Of a DNA stretch of 59,202 nucleotides, positions 1 to 12,088 are shown piece after piece. The notes beneath the pieces are model-generated. The model was not told the origin of the DNA and ran no database searches. It saw only the letters and a list, made by a program, of their open reading frames with translations. The stretch is from Emmonsiellopsis sp. PD_33 (taxonomy: Eukaryota; Ascomycota; Eurotiomycetes; Onygenales; Ajellomycetaceae): the NCBI GenBank assembly GCA_032988165.1, contig JANTQF010000215.1:1-59202 (forward strand). The letters are read 5' to 3'. Numbering within the stretch: position 1 is the stretch's first letter; each line of letters opens with the position of its first letter. A program made the translations under genes and the position numbers.

Positions 1-128
1 AAAATAAAAAAAGACAATATAAAAATTAAAAAAAAATAAAAATTGGGAAAAAAACATACTCTCACACCCGGGGGAAAGCAAATAAAAAACCGCCCTAAAC
101 CATAAAAAAGGGAAACCCCTTTTTAAAT

Positions 129-146
129 CCCCCCCCCCCCCCCCCC
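129..146. repeat. Poly-C homopolymer (18 C)
   Basis: An uninterrupted C run directly follows A-rich low-complexity sequence. Runs of this length are error-prone in sequencing, so its length and the sequence to its left should be treated with caution. Confidence 0.9.
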
Positions 147-2277
147 AATAGGGAATTCCATACTACGCAGTGCAAGCTATAGTCGCCAAACTATGTGGCT
201 ATTCGGATACCTCTAGGGCTTCTAGGAAGTCCAGAATTCCAGGCCCATGCACAAATGGACCCCCCTAAACTAACCCTACCGCTTATAAACCCCTTCACTT
301 CTCATTCGTTCTACCTTGAAAAGAAAAAAAAGAAGTCACCAAATCAGATCCAATTCCCCCATCAGCCGCTCACAAATCCCTGGATAACTCCGGAATGTCA
401 TCGGAGATGACTGGCCCCCCCAATTTCCAAACCTGCTTCGTTCTGGTCCCCGGTTATGATCTTCATCATTCACGGACAACCCATGCCCATTCCATCCCCC
501 AAGGCTGCATTGCAGGAGCTGCCCTTCTCGTGTTAGCCTTATGGCCGGATGGCGCAGCAAAATGGAAATAGTTGAGTCAATTTGGTTTTTTACGGCCGGC
601 AGTATATCCACAGACCTATCTAGATGGTGGGCCGACTTGGCTAGATGTGAGCCTGGGGTGGGGAAGGCAAAAGCATCATTTAGCGGTTCTGTGCAGGGAA
701 TAGCTGGCCAGATTGGTAGTCGGTCTGTTGGGTAAGCTGACAATGGACCGGGGGGAAGGGGGGGGGTTTCTGGTAGTCAGCTATATGGAGAGTCTGATAT
801 AGCCGTTTTTGCGCAATTAGGAGGAAGGACACACGACCGACAGTTTTTTTCTTCCCCTTTGTTTTCGCTTTCTCTTCCCTTCCGAAAAAAGGCGTTAGTT
901 GGTGAAATCGGAATTATTTTGCTTATTGCATACACCAGGAAGCGGTATCCGAAGTAGCTAAAAGCTGGAACCCGGTACATATGTACTTACATGATGTGGC
1001 TGTATGTAGATTCATGTGGTCGGTCCTGGTACATAACGTAGGTACAGTACGTTATCGGCATGTAGAATCACGGTGGAGGATGAGCGGTCTGCGGTCTGTC
1101 TGTCGCCCTGTCGCTCAATAAAACATCATATGATGTCGATGGGGGTGGAATTCTAATTATGGAATATGGTATCCCGCTGATTTTCCAATGCATTCAAGAT
1201 CCCTTTTGTTGGTTAGCCATTCCCATGGTTTGATTGGGAACTCCGAATGCGAGGGGCTGGGGACCAAAAAAATCGGAAATTTGCGAGACGGAAAGGAAAG
1301 TTACAGAGGAGGCTTAGGGAATACCTAGATAAAATCACCAGCCAGCTACCTAGAGGCCAAATGAGCGAGCGCAGAATGAGACCAGAGAACGACAGTTGGT
1401 TAGTAGTAGTTTTAGTTACTCCGCGTTCGTGGAGGTGGAGATGGAAAAAGCAAAAACAAAAATTAAACACAAAGTTAAGCTAAGCCTTCGTACCGACCAC
1501 CCAAGACTTTCAGAAAGTGACGCGATGTAACGGCTAAGGCAAGGGGAGACAGACGGCGCCATGTTAGCCTCAGCCTAACCCAAGTCACTGGAATACTCTA
1601 AATTGCTGCATCCATGTCCGATTCGTCGAGGGAATACAAGGTACAAACGCCCAACAACTTCCTGGCATATGACAAGCGGCGTGAAGCCTGAGCTGATGGA
1701 TGGGAGGGGGGCAAGAAGAGAGGGAGACGGATATGCCCATGCTCTGGGATCCTCTCATGTATGTTATGTGAGTCCGGGAAGAGTTTGTATGGGTGCATTC
1801 TATGTATAGTACATCCCGACGTCTAATAGGCCATGTACCTGCTGCTGACACGGCGAGAATAGGAAACAAACTCTCTCGCTAGCTACGGCCACGGGCTACA
1901 TGCTGCCATCCTGGAGGCGGCTGAGGGCACAGTGGCCAATTGACGATGTGCTGGTATGCTGATCAGCCGAACGAATTTCGTGCATATGACCGCATTTTAG
2001 GGACGAAAAAAGAAAGCAACCCTAATCACCTTTCTTTTTCTTCGTCTTTTTCTAGGGGGGGACATCCATACGGCCGCAAATCCCGCCCCCGAAACCCCCT
2101 CATCTCGCGGGGCGTCTGCCTGGCGTTGAGGCGGTGTCCTGTGAACTCTATCAGTCAGAAGGGTGGGCGGCCTATACAATGGCTTTGCTCTATGTTGGTA
2201 AAATGTTGGAGCTAGCACATGTTGGTTGGCTACTGAGAGTCTTGATTGGCTCGAGAGCACTCTGGAAGACAGTTGAA

Positions 2278-2301
2278 GGTGTGGGTGTGGGTGTGGGTGT
2301 G
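2278..2301. repeat. GTGTGG short tandem repeat
   Basis: About four copies of a GTGTGG unit in non-coding DNA. One long plus-strand frame crosses it (2134-2682) and reads as alternating Val-Gly, which argues against that frame being a gene. Confidence 0.8.
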
Positions 2302-4248
2302 CGCAGGTGCGGCTTTGCTTCTGGCCCTTGGATTTGTTTCTTTTCACCCCTTCTTTTCGCATGTATAATTCGGGTGTGGGTGGGGTGCGTATGCATGTAT
2401 GATGTCAGTTTACTCCTCGCCTCTAACGCCCGCCAGCCGGGCTTTGATAAGAGGCTGGAGCCTACAGGGATTCTTGCAGTTCATTTGCCGTCGCGTCGGG
2501 AAAAAGGGCTATCTTTAGTGCCAGAGCAGGGGAACGCCGATAGGCGCAAGGCGGTGCTGGGAATACATGGATGGAAAATTGGGAGAATAGGCCAATCGAA
2601 GCCTGGAGGGGCCAATTTACCCCCGGCAGTTTTAAGTTATGTTTTGGTCGTCTGTCTTTTCCTTGGGCCCTTGATACTCTAGCTCCGGATTTTCAGTTTC
2701 TGGGGCGCTATATTGTAGAGCAATATGATCGTCGTCCGTAGGGAATGGAAGATGCCGAATAAACATGCACGCATGTCTGGTCTCCACTTTAGGAAATCAA
2801 GCAAAAACCGGGAATTAATTTTTTGTTGAGTATTGGAAATATAGACCGGGAACAAAACCCGAAAAGATGTGGAGATGGACATTCGAGAGTGGGAGTTGAT
2901 CCCCCGGTAATGGCCCAGTAATGACGAGTGTTGAGGTGCATGGTGCCGATAAAGATGCGCTGAAAACATGCATCAACCGGCATTATGTGATAGATTTCTG
3001 AAGATTGAGCAATATCTGAGCATTTATGCATAAAAAGTTCCGAGAAGGCGCAGAGGATCAGGAGATTGTGCAAAGATAAGACAACGAAGAAGCAAGATAA
3101 GATGCAGATACACGTACCAAGCCGTCGGCAGACAACGGGCATATCTGGCAATTTTTGACCCATCCCATTGGGATCCCTCCTGTGTGTCTCCAACAGATCT
3201 CGGCCCTATATAAGGAGTATTAAGGTGAAGGATGCAGGGTATAGTTGCGAAAAGATGCAAACGGCAATGCAGCTTCTCCAGATGCACTGTGCCAGACAGT
3301 TTTGTAGGACCAGTAGGCGTGCTCTCCCCCTACCGTTTTCCTTCGGTGCCCATCCCTACCATCAAAGGATGAAGCATGGAATATGGGAGAAGCAATCATG
3401 GAATGTCACGATATCGTGGCGGCTAATAATACATCGTGGGGCTGAAATATTATCCTGTCCGATTGGTTTTAAACGTGAGCATACGTAGACAAGCCTGCAG
3501 GCATGTACGGAAGCAAAAGTTCGGTTGTTGTCGGCTAGAGCGGTGAATGGAGAACCACTGAAAACAGCGGGTAAGAGAAAAGAATGACAACAAGGAGCAT
3601 AAAGAGATGGGTAAATTGGTTGGGGAAAGCAAAAAGAAAAGAAATATGCAGAATATGTCCGAAAGAAAGGCGGAGCGAAGGAAAGAAGGACGGGGAAAAG
3701 AGCAGAAAACAGTGGACAGCGAGTCTATTTGCCTGCCGTCATGAATTTGATGCAGGTATATACATCCGGACGGCTACGCTAAGCGGCTGCATATATTCGT
3801 AACACATTGAGATGTATGGTGCCTTGGCTCAATGACGTGGTCAGGGCAGCGGCAGCAGGGAGCCTTATTTTATGCAGTGGTGGATTTTTGAAGCGACAAA
3901 CAGCAAAAATATCTAAGGCAACTGCTTAGATATCATTGCGGGATTATCTCGATTGCCCCAAATGATCGAAGCGAAGCGAGAAACGAAAAGTCGAAGACAC
4001 ATGATAGCCTGGCCCGATGGCAGCTCAGGCTGCATGAGATGAAACAGAGCGTCAAATAAGGGGCCTTAGAGACACCGAGCCGGTTTCAAGGTTGCCTCCA
4101 GACTAAAACAAATTAATTGAAGAAACAGAAAATGTTTTCATTGAACGGTCATTATGAACAAGCACATTCGGGGAAATTTTTTTCTTTACCGAACCATATC
4201 AATTTGAAAACACCACAACAGAAGCAGAAAAAAAAAGGAGAAAATTAA

Positions 4249-5297
4249 TCAAGTAGTCTTCTTCGCAAACTCCACGCGGAGGATCAGATGCCGATAACCA
4301 ACTATAAACGCATTAGCAGGGGCACGGATTCGTTGGTGATACATTTCGGAGAACTTACAGCCATCCATTTTCTCGCATGCGCGTGCAGCGTCACTCCTAT
4401 CCTGGAAAGAGATGAAAGCAAAGCCTTTAGCCATATTCGTTTCTCTGTCCTTCGCAAGGAAGACTCTTGTGACGCGACCAAATCTCTCGAACATGTCCCG
4501 GAGTTCCTGCTCCTCCGCCAACTCGCTCACCTGCAGCACAGTTAGTATGCAAGGACAGTAGAATCCTTGATTTGCGCATAGACTTACGTTCGTAACGCGA
4601 AGCGTTGCCAAATCATCTCTCTCATATTTGCCGCCCATGCGCTCACCAGCGCCAGCACCACCTTTCCGTAGGTGGGGTGGCACGTAACTGCTTCCTCCTG
4701 CACCCAGGCCACCGGCTGGCCGTTCGTCATCGAGATCCTCAGCGCCACCAGCTCCGGGCTCGTCGACTGGTGCCATAGTATCCTTGAACGGACATCTAGC
4801 AGTGAAATGTTCCCCAGAACAAATTCGGCACTTGACTTTCTTATCCTTAAGCTGGTCTTGGATACTGCCCTTCTCGGGGCCGGCTTTCTCGGCTTCCTTC
4901 GCTTGCGCCTTCCAGTTCACACTGGGTCTGAAGATGATGTTTTCGCCGACGGATGTGGTATCGAACGAGGGTCCCGCAGGGTGGCCTTTCTCGAGGCCAA
5001 ATTTAGCCCAACCGCGTCGCTCTGCGACTCTGGGGTTGACATGTTCCTTGACGACGGTTGTGCGAATTCGACGAGTAGTTTTTACTTTCTTTCCATCGTC
5101 GTTGAAGCGATAGGATATAATAGACTTGGTGCCGTCCTTGTTTGCGATAACTTGTTGGGCTGGGAGGGTTTGGGCGTCATCGAATTCCTCGTCGTCGGCC
5201 CAGTCGTTTGCGCGGCTAAGAGCGTGTTAGCGGGGAAAGTTTCACCACCGACGAAATAAAGGGGTCCAGATGTAGCATACTTTGCAGCTTTAGACAT
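4249..5297 (-). CDS. TIF35: Eukaryotic translation initiation factor 3 subunit G (eIF3g)
   Basis: RNA-binding subunit of the eIF3 complex, acting in the cytoplasm in 40S scanning and reinitiation. Four exons join in frame: 5297-5281, 5215-4588, 4530-4359 and 4301-4249, giving 289 residues, the usual length. After a short MSKAAN start comes the acidic DWADDEEFD segment. The eIF3g N-terminal domain follows, with its basic KKVKTTRRIRTTVVKEH stretch. Next is a CCHC zinc knuckle (C135, C138, H142, C147), then a C-terminal RRM from about 209 to 286 with RNP1 KGFAFISF near 250-257. All three introns are short (65, 57, 57 nt) with GTATGC or GTAAGT donors. The 17-nt first exon was placed by the SKAAN-RANDW join, which matches the family N-terminus. 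A CACGTGATAT element lies 192 nt upstream. An alternative in-frame upstream exon is described in the findings. The assignment is secure. Confidence 0.97.
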
Positions 5298-5488
5298 GAT
5301 TACGGCGTTGGCGAGTGCGTGGTGGGTAGCTGTGTTTTTTCGATATCGGGGTTGCTGCTGTCGGATTTTAATGTGCAATTATCTCAGTCTTGGCAGATGG
5401 CGAGTCTATTGATGGTCGGAGGCTTTTCGGCCCGAAGTTTAGCTTACCTCATCTGCGCTAGCCATTATGGGACGTTTTGCCCTAATCC

Positions 5489-5498
5489 CACGTGATAT
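5489..5498. promoter_or_regulatory. CACGTGATAT promoter element, TIF35
   Basis: The core CACGTG is a palindromic E-box of the type bound by Cbf1/bHLH factors. It lies 192 nt upstream of the TIF35 start. The same ten bases recur upstream of the RBM25-type gene and in the MRP21 promoter. The role is inferred from position and recurrence. Confidence 0.5.
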
Positions 5499-8400
5499 AG
5501 ATCTTCAAAGCTTCCAAGGTTATTTTTTCCTCCACTTCTCGAGTTCAACTCACAGCTCGACATTTTGTTATATTCTTATTAAACTGCGAAATCATGTTCT
5601 CAGGGGATATTCCGCAGCCGTATGTTTGTATGAACATCAAATATCTCACATTCCCCAATAAAATCCCTCTTTGAAACCAACAAATCTATCTCCATATTTT
5701 CACCTTACCTTGACAAGGGGGTTGGGGTTCTTTCTTGGCTCTTAGGCATCCCGAAGATATTCTACATAGCTGTAGGTATCTGTTTCTAAGATGCCAGTGT
5801 TCAGCTTATGATGTTCATGGTCAGACCAGATCTGTGGCTGCGGAGCAGCAGGATCGGATGGCTGGAGCCCCAATTCCATCTCTTTCCATTCTCATTAGGA
5901 ATTATACTGGACAGAAGCCCTTTTGCTGTGGCGTTCAATGGCAACCAAAGCAGAAGCAAATACTCTCAGTGAGCAAGACTATCCCACCGAATGACGGAAC
6001 TATTTCACATGTGTATGAGATTCCTGCTGAAAAGATCCTACTGGACCGATAATAACGGAGTGCAGGCACGGCCCATACTGAATGAGATATGTCCTACGGC
6101 TACGGGCCCATACCTGGGTATTTTCAGTATTGCGAAGTCCCGTTTCAATTTTTATATGCTTGTGTATAAGAGTTGGTGTCCAATATCTGACACATATCCT
6201 GCGTTTTGCCCAGTGAAGGGCTTCGTTGAGAAGATTGATACCAAGCAATGAACAGTGAATCATATCATGGAGAGTGTTCTCTCTATTTAGGCAGGTTTGG
6301 CCCAATTTCCATTTGTTGCTCTTGGTATCCGGATACGCTGGCGGAACCCCAGCCTCATCATTGAGCCAACTAGTAGATTACCCAATCTTGTGTCCGTCAA
6401 TTCAACGTTGTTCATGTCGCTTCCCTGGCTCCAATAATAGAGAGGTGGTACTCCGTACCATACTTCCATTTATTTCGTTTGTCACATGTCTGTCCCCATT
6501 GGGGATACCTTGAGACTCCATGACCGATTTAGTCTAATATCTTGAGTAGGGGGGTGAGAGTATATCGTTCCAGAGCGTGAAAGTAACAAAAGCGCGAGCC
6601 ACGGGTAGCTACTCCGTACTGTCGTGGCCCATTGTCCATGTGATGCAGCAACTCCAACCTTATATCTGTATACGATACATCCCCGATTCGCCACACATAT
6701 TCATATCTTCCCGATAAGGCATCTTGAGGAAATCACGAGTTCCTAATATGGATATCAGGAGAGGCAACAAACCTTGTTGTTCATACCGGTTTATTCTACC
6801 GGGAACTCGTATATTGCGCGGCATCTGTTGCGGTTGTCCAATGTCACCATCGCCCCTTGAACCCCTTACACAACCATCACTTAACCTTTGAGCAGATCCA
6901 TGGTTGGTTGTCCCCAACCTCCTTGAAGGTACCAGGAAGTGGTCAGCCACATAGCAAATCTCTAGTGAGGGACCATTGCCCTAATCAAGACAAAAGCAAA
7001 CAAAAGATCCCGTAGAATCAGGGTTCAGATCTCTAAGGGCCTAATTCTAGCCCGTATACCCAGCGTCGTAAATAGTATCAGGAGGTGCACTACTCATCCC
7101 ATTCGCCTTACTCATAGCACCTAAATTTCCACGAACACATTCCTAAAACGGACCTCAAAAGCGCTACGGGTTTCAGCAGTTGTGGCAAAGGGGTGGAAGT
7201 CCTAGACATGTGCTTCGTTGAGTCTCTTGTCTCGAACATCGAGGACGAGCAGCTACCCGACCCTAAGCACCGTCATGAGCATGGAGTGCATCAGAATATA
7301 CGCATCTGTAGATAAGAATACTACAGGGAAAGCCGTACAAGATGGCAAGATATTGAGGTCTGGGAACTTGGAAATCAGGGTTGATGGAAGCAAACCCATC
7401 TTTCCGGCCATCCCTTGATTGGAGATGACTGTTTTCTGTTAGTAATTAGTATCCTTATCAATATTTCAGTGAAGTGATTTTATTCTCGTCCTAGTCCGGT
7501 CCTCTCTTCTTTCACTGCTGCTGCCTTCAGATTTCCTACATCTTAGTCCTAAGATATAATACTCGTGGTGATCGAATTCCCCTACACAAGCCAATAGTTA
7601 GATTGGAGGTACGAAGACGATTAATACAAAAATCTAGATGGAAAAAAGGAGATATTTGGGCCTATAGCAGGTAGATATAACTAAAGGAAAGTCGACCGTA
7701 GCAATAAACTACTGCCCGTAGTTTGTCCTGGCAAACAATGAAGGTGATTTTTGCATATCCCCCATCAGCACCATCAATATGACTGCAATAACTCATTCCT
7801 CCTCTTGTCTCATTAATCTATTTATTGCTTGTCAATGCAATTAAGATTGAACTCTCTCGCAAGAGTTTGGCAGTTTGGAATAATCTCGAGGCAGAGTTTA
7901 TGAATCTTGCTTCCCCCGGTCTCAGGGGCGTTAGGGATATGCATAAATTGTTGTATGCGAATTAGATAGAGAATTGATTGTCTAGTCATTGATAGTCCCT
8001 GGCTACTGCACACCCAGCACATCCACCCCCGTTTCGTCCTCAACTCATTTAGTTCATTTCCAGATATGCCTCGCTTACGACGGCCCGGCCCGCCAGCCAT
8101 CCTACCCAGCCCATATGTTCATTTTTCTATTCATTGGTCTACGTATCCCCTAAAGGCCCGAGGAAAAGCATATCAGTGGATATCCCTCCTCTTCCAAGTA
8201 ACAATTCCTTGAATAGAGTGTATATGATAAAACTTAGCAGGGTCTATGGGCCGGCGAAGAAGATACCCTGCAGCGGAGATACACCAAGTGAAGGGAAAGT
8301 GTTGGTGCTCAATTGCTTACAGCAGGAAATATTGATTGGCTTGCATGAATCCTACCAATAATAAGATCCCATATTTTGACTAATAAAGAGTTGAAGAAAT

Positions 8401-9403
8401 AAATGAACATTGAATGTTAATTGCTGGATTGCCAGAGAATGACTATGATGGAAACAGGGAAAACAGGACACTGAGCTGCTCGATCAAACCTAATGGCATG
8501 ATAAATGGGAATAGATAATCGTGCTTTGGATTCTTGTTTTCGACTTAGTAGTACCTGAGATATGTGTATATTCCCACATTCGGCAAAAGAGCGCTTCAAA
8601 TTGTGGTGTGGGGGATGGGAGGGTGTAGATTTATATACTAGTCGTTGGAAGAGGGTCGGAGTAGCTGGATCCCCTTCCCTGGTTGCAACTCGGATCTACC
8701 GAAGCTGTAAGTGCTCCATGAACGAAAGCGAAACTGGAGAGCGGGTTCCGGTGATGCTTTGTTCGAGTATAGAATAGTTGTGAAGCTGGGGTAGTCAAAA
8801 TAAACTTTCAGGGGTTCGGTAGTGATCTGCGGATCACCTCCACCAAGCTCCACAAACCTTAAGTTCCAGAAGAGCCCGAGCAATGCATTGACTAGAACTA
8901 AAGGAAAACAAGGACGGGAATGGATAACAATGAAATAAGTAATTATATATGTGATCCCATTGGGTGAATAGTTAGGAAATAGACCAAAGCTCAGTGTATT
9001 TGACGTGATGGGGATACAAATATCCACTCGACGGGTAAATCTTGCTGAGGAGGTTCGCGTCTAGGCACTCGAGTTAAATATTAGTCTTTAGATTGAAGGC
9101 ACTTCTCATGATAGTATTATCGAGGCTGACATCAAGATCGACAACTTTCTGGCAAGTTTGAGACTTTCCAAGTCAAGGACACAAGGAATGAATACACTCA
9201 AAAATTGAGTTTCCCCCCCACTTTCCCCTCTGCTTCAGGAACCAAAAAGTAACAGGATATTATTCTGACGGAAAATAGAGACTGCGTGATGAAACAAACA
9301 GAGTTCATGAAATGAGGGCACACAAACAAACACCAACATTGATGGGGTTTAAAACTATTAGACGTGAAGTAGTTGAAGGATGAATCAGAAACGTTTGCAA
9401 TAC
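5499..9403. other. Long intergenic region, no supported gene
   Basis: About 3.9 kb between the TIF35 promoter and the end of the decarboxylase-like gene. Frames are short and interrupted on both strands, for example minus 6660-6950, 7822-8100 and 8638-9027. None reads like a known domain or can be joined through consensus splice sites. It could hold decayed gene remains, but I could not identify any. Confidence 0.45.
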
Positions 9404-10789
9404 TCACAAGGAAGCCAGTTCACTATTAACCGCAAAATTCGTCGAAGCCATCTCCGGGCAATAGGCTTTGGGGTGAAAATTCAATTTATTCACCGCTGAA
9501 CTCTCGAAAAAAATGCAATGGGTTGATCCACCGGCATGAAAAGCGCCAATACGGTCTCCCTTGGTTACCGATTTACCCACAGCAGCATTGTCAAACCACT
9601 CACACGTTGACACCTCGGACATCCCAACGGGCATTAAACCAACAAGTCCAATATCCGCGCCGCCTGGAGCATTTGTGTCAATGATAAGGACCCCTCGAGT
9701 AGCCACGTGGGTGATGTAGCGTTGTGATGCATTGGGCGCAGCGGGGTCGGGTCCATGCAAACTTCCAAATCCCGCGGCAGCTGACTCCGCGTAATAAGTT
9801 CCCTCAAGCACATTTTGATATACAACTTTCCCAGTGACGGGGGCATGCCAGCAGTGGTAGGAATCCGAGCTGAGGTAGGCCTGATAAACGGCACCACCCA
9901 CAAATTTTTCGATGTAGGGTGAAACCTCTGTAGTCCTAGCATTGGCCCCAAGCATATCGCGAAGGGAGTAAGGTGTACCCTTGAGCCAGAACGTATCGCG
10001 CCGTGAGACATCCGTGTCGAATGCAAGGGGAAATGATTCACATGCATGCACAACGGCTGAGTTGGCTACCGGGCGGATGCGTGGGTTGAACTCGCGAGTA
10101 AAGAATTTATCCCAGGATTCATAGTTGAAGAAGTTGCTGGAATTACCTCCCTCGGGGACCTGGAATAGCTCCTCAAACTTCTTATGAGCTCCTGTGACCT
10201 CGTTCGCTTTTTTCGTCAATCGACTAATTGCAGCATCTGTGCTCCACCCAGCCTCAACAAGAAGTTTGTTTCCTTGTTTGGGGTCCGTAGTTCCTGCCTT
10301 GGGATCCTTAAGAAATGTCCCCCATTTGTTTAGGATATCCCTGAGACATTCATTGACCCGAGGATCCAAGAAAAATTGACGTCCGGACACGGTTCCCATA
10401 GGCCAGTTAAGAATGGCATTGAAAGGGAAGCCAATGAAGTCTTTTGGGGTCCCATCTTCAACGAACCATTCCGGTACCTTGCTTAAGAGATGGTTGAAAA
10501 GGTAGAGCATAGTTCTGTAGCTTCGGATCTGTTTCCCTCGAGAAGTCGGGTCTCTGTCGTAGGGGGGTGTGGTCGGTATTTCGTCAAACATTGCATTGGC
10601 AAGCATATAGAGGGTTGTATCATTTTCAATCAAGTGCCGGAAAACCTCAACGGGGTTCGGTTCGCCATTTAGTGTTGGAGGAATTGACCCGACGGCTTGG
10701 TCAAGGATAGACGAGATCCAAGATTGGCGGAGCTCGAAGTCTTCGGGTAACCAGGATCCTTGCCCATAGACAACTCTTCCTGTCACCAT
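9404..10789 (-). CDS. Phosphatidylserine decarboxylase-like enzyme (PSDC plus PSD domains, PsiD-type architecture)
   Basis: A pyruvoyl-dependent decarboxylase-like protein of 461 residues when begun at the ATG at 10789. The N-terminal part looks like the PSD-associated domain (PSDC). The C-terminal part is a PSD catalytic domain with the YHCWHAPVTGKV segment and the self-cleavage motif GGSTHC near the C-terminus. The Ser of that motif, codon near 9524-9526, should become the pyruvoyl group. In PSD proper this motif is LGST; GGST or GGSS forms occur in the soluble fungal branch that contains the L-tryptophan decarboxylase PsiD. No targeting signal or membrane segment typical of mitochondrial Psd1 is seen, so a soluble enzyme acting on a small amine precursor is plausible. 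The frame is open up to an ATG at 10900, but an acceptor-like CTAAT...TATACAG just upstream of 10820 suggests a 5' intron, so the true start is uncertain. A GTGAGT at the stop codon could be a last donor. The substrate cannot be read from sequence. Confidence 0.82.
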   Translation of the reverse strand: MVTGRVVYGQGSWLPEDFELRQSWISSILDQAVGSIPPTLNGEPNPVEVFRHLIENDTTLYMLANAMFDEIPTTPPYDRDPTSRGKQIRSYRTMLYLFNHLLSKVPEWFVEDGTPKDFIGFPFNAILNWPMGTVSGRQFFLDPRVNECLRDILNKWGTFLKDPKAGTTDPKQGNKLLVEAGWSTDAAISRLTKKANEVTGAHKKFEELFQVPEGGNSSNFFNYESWDKFFTREFNPRIRPVANSAVVHACESFPLAFDTDVSRRDTFWLKGTPYSLRDMLGANARTTEVSPYIEKFVGGAVYQAYLSSDSYHCWHAPVTGKVVYQNVLEGTYYAESAAAGFGSLHGPDPAAPNASQRYITHVATRGVLIIDTNAPGGADIGLVGLMPVGMSEVSTCEWFDNAAVGKSVTKGDRIGAFHAGGSTHCIFFESSAVNKLNFHPKAYCPEMASTNFAVNSELASL

Positions 10790-10900
10790 GATCATTAACG
10801 TTGTTGATATGCTCTGTATATAGCAATTAGAAGGAGGGGGTAGGGAAGTCGGTATGATACACATCCAGCGCCATCCATTCCCACCCCGAGCCTGGGGCAT

Positions 10901-12088
10901 TGGGACTTTTTAAGTGCAAATGCGTGAGAAGCCATAGCTGCCAGTAGCTATGTGGGCGGATTAAAATTGGGAAATAAAAGGCTGAAAGTTGAGACGCTGC
11001 ACAATAATGTCAACTTGCGCCTATCCCAGGCTGGAATGTAATCCCAGAGCCGCAAGTTTAGGGGGTTGGTTAAGTTAGGGCTGGCTGGAGATCGTGGACT
11101 AGGCCCGGATAGGCTAGACTCGGGAGATCGAACCCAACTTCAACCTCATCTCAGCCTTCATAACCATCAGCCACTCTATTCTGTTGTTGAGGACACCGCA
11201 TTCCCGACTTTCGCATCGCATAAGGCTTACATCGACGGAAAATACAGAAGGCTCACTTTCTCCGCCTAGTTTTACAGTTGGTTACATTCATACAAGTACT
11301 AGTAGTATCTCGTCCTACTCCACAAATTCAATCCCTAGCGGCCAGCAGCTTCCGAGTTATTCTATATAAACAGGCTTTTACGTCTGACAGATGGATCGCC
11401 TGTCAGCTTCCCAGACCCCACATTCAGCTTCCCCGACTCGGTTAGCAAAGTATTATCAATTTGCAGCTGGACCATCAATGATAGCACCCCTCGCGGCGTC
11501 CAAAAAGATGTGTATTTTTTTGGTAGGTATCGTATTAACTATGATAAAGCATGCCCTCTTTTATCGGCCTTAATTGCCCTTGTTCACCCTGATTCTAAAA
11601 CCTAATAACTACGAAAAGAAAGCACGAAAACTTAAAACTATTGCGTTTCCCAACTCGCCAATTAAGGCATTATATGTCGGAAATCTCGTATCCCGAGCAG
11701 TTACTAAACGAAGAGCCCGTCAGCTACCTAACCTAGCACCTCGCAAATACTACAATGGGCTAATACGAGTCCAGTGGGGGAAGTTGGATTCCATTTTTCT
11801 CCGACGTATTTGGATTTCTAACTGTCACGCTCATCCAATAGGGGAAGGTCGCAAAACTGTGAATACAATGGATATATGGTACAGGAATTGTGCATGGATA
11901 CATGATATAACATATGTTGAATAGGGGAAAGCGCAAACTTTTGTTGAAAGATGACGACTATCTCATCACTCGCTCACTCCCCATGCAAAATGGACATCTC
12001 ATATATGAAAGAAAATATACAACCCAGCAAATGATGATATACAGCTCCACCCAAAACTCAACACACCAATCAAAATATCTTCAAAGTC
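10901..12088. other. Intergenic region, no supported gene
   Basis: About 1.2 kb between the upstream flank of the decarboxylase-like gene and the 3' end of FOL1. A tRNA-like match around 11111-11187 was examined and rejected. The open frame at 11574-11924 begins at TTG and resembles nothing known. Confidence 0.5.

Larger units (their letters stand above)
1..4248. other. Left-edge non-coding stretch, no supported gene
   Basis: About 4.2 kb downstream of TIF35. Open frames here are short or lack intron-exon logic, and none reads like a known family on either strand. The first 120 bases are extremely A-rich and run into an 18-base C run. The rest is of ordinary composition. It may hold the 3' flank of TIF35 and regulatory DNA of an unseen gene to the left. 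Confidence 0.5.

Noticed and set aside
336..743. 135-codon minus-strand open frame
   Set aside because: No recognisable domain; the sequence in all frames here looks non-coding.
2134..2682. 182-codon plus-strand open frame
   Set aside because: Crosses a GTGTGG repeat giving Val-Gly runs, shows no family features, and has no supporting splice or start context.
7822..8100. 92-codon minus-strand frame (MAGGPGRRKRG start)
   Set aside because: Short, isolated, no domain, and no joinable exons.
11111..11187. tRNA-like A-box (TGGCTGATGG) and B-box (GGTTCGATCTC) on the minus strand
   Set aside because: Only five of seven acceptor pairs form, the T-stem is broken, and the distance between the boxes is too short for a normal tRNA.
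11574..11924. 116-codon basic open frame
   Set aside because: Begins at TTG rather than ATG and matches nothing known.
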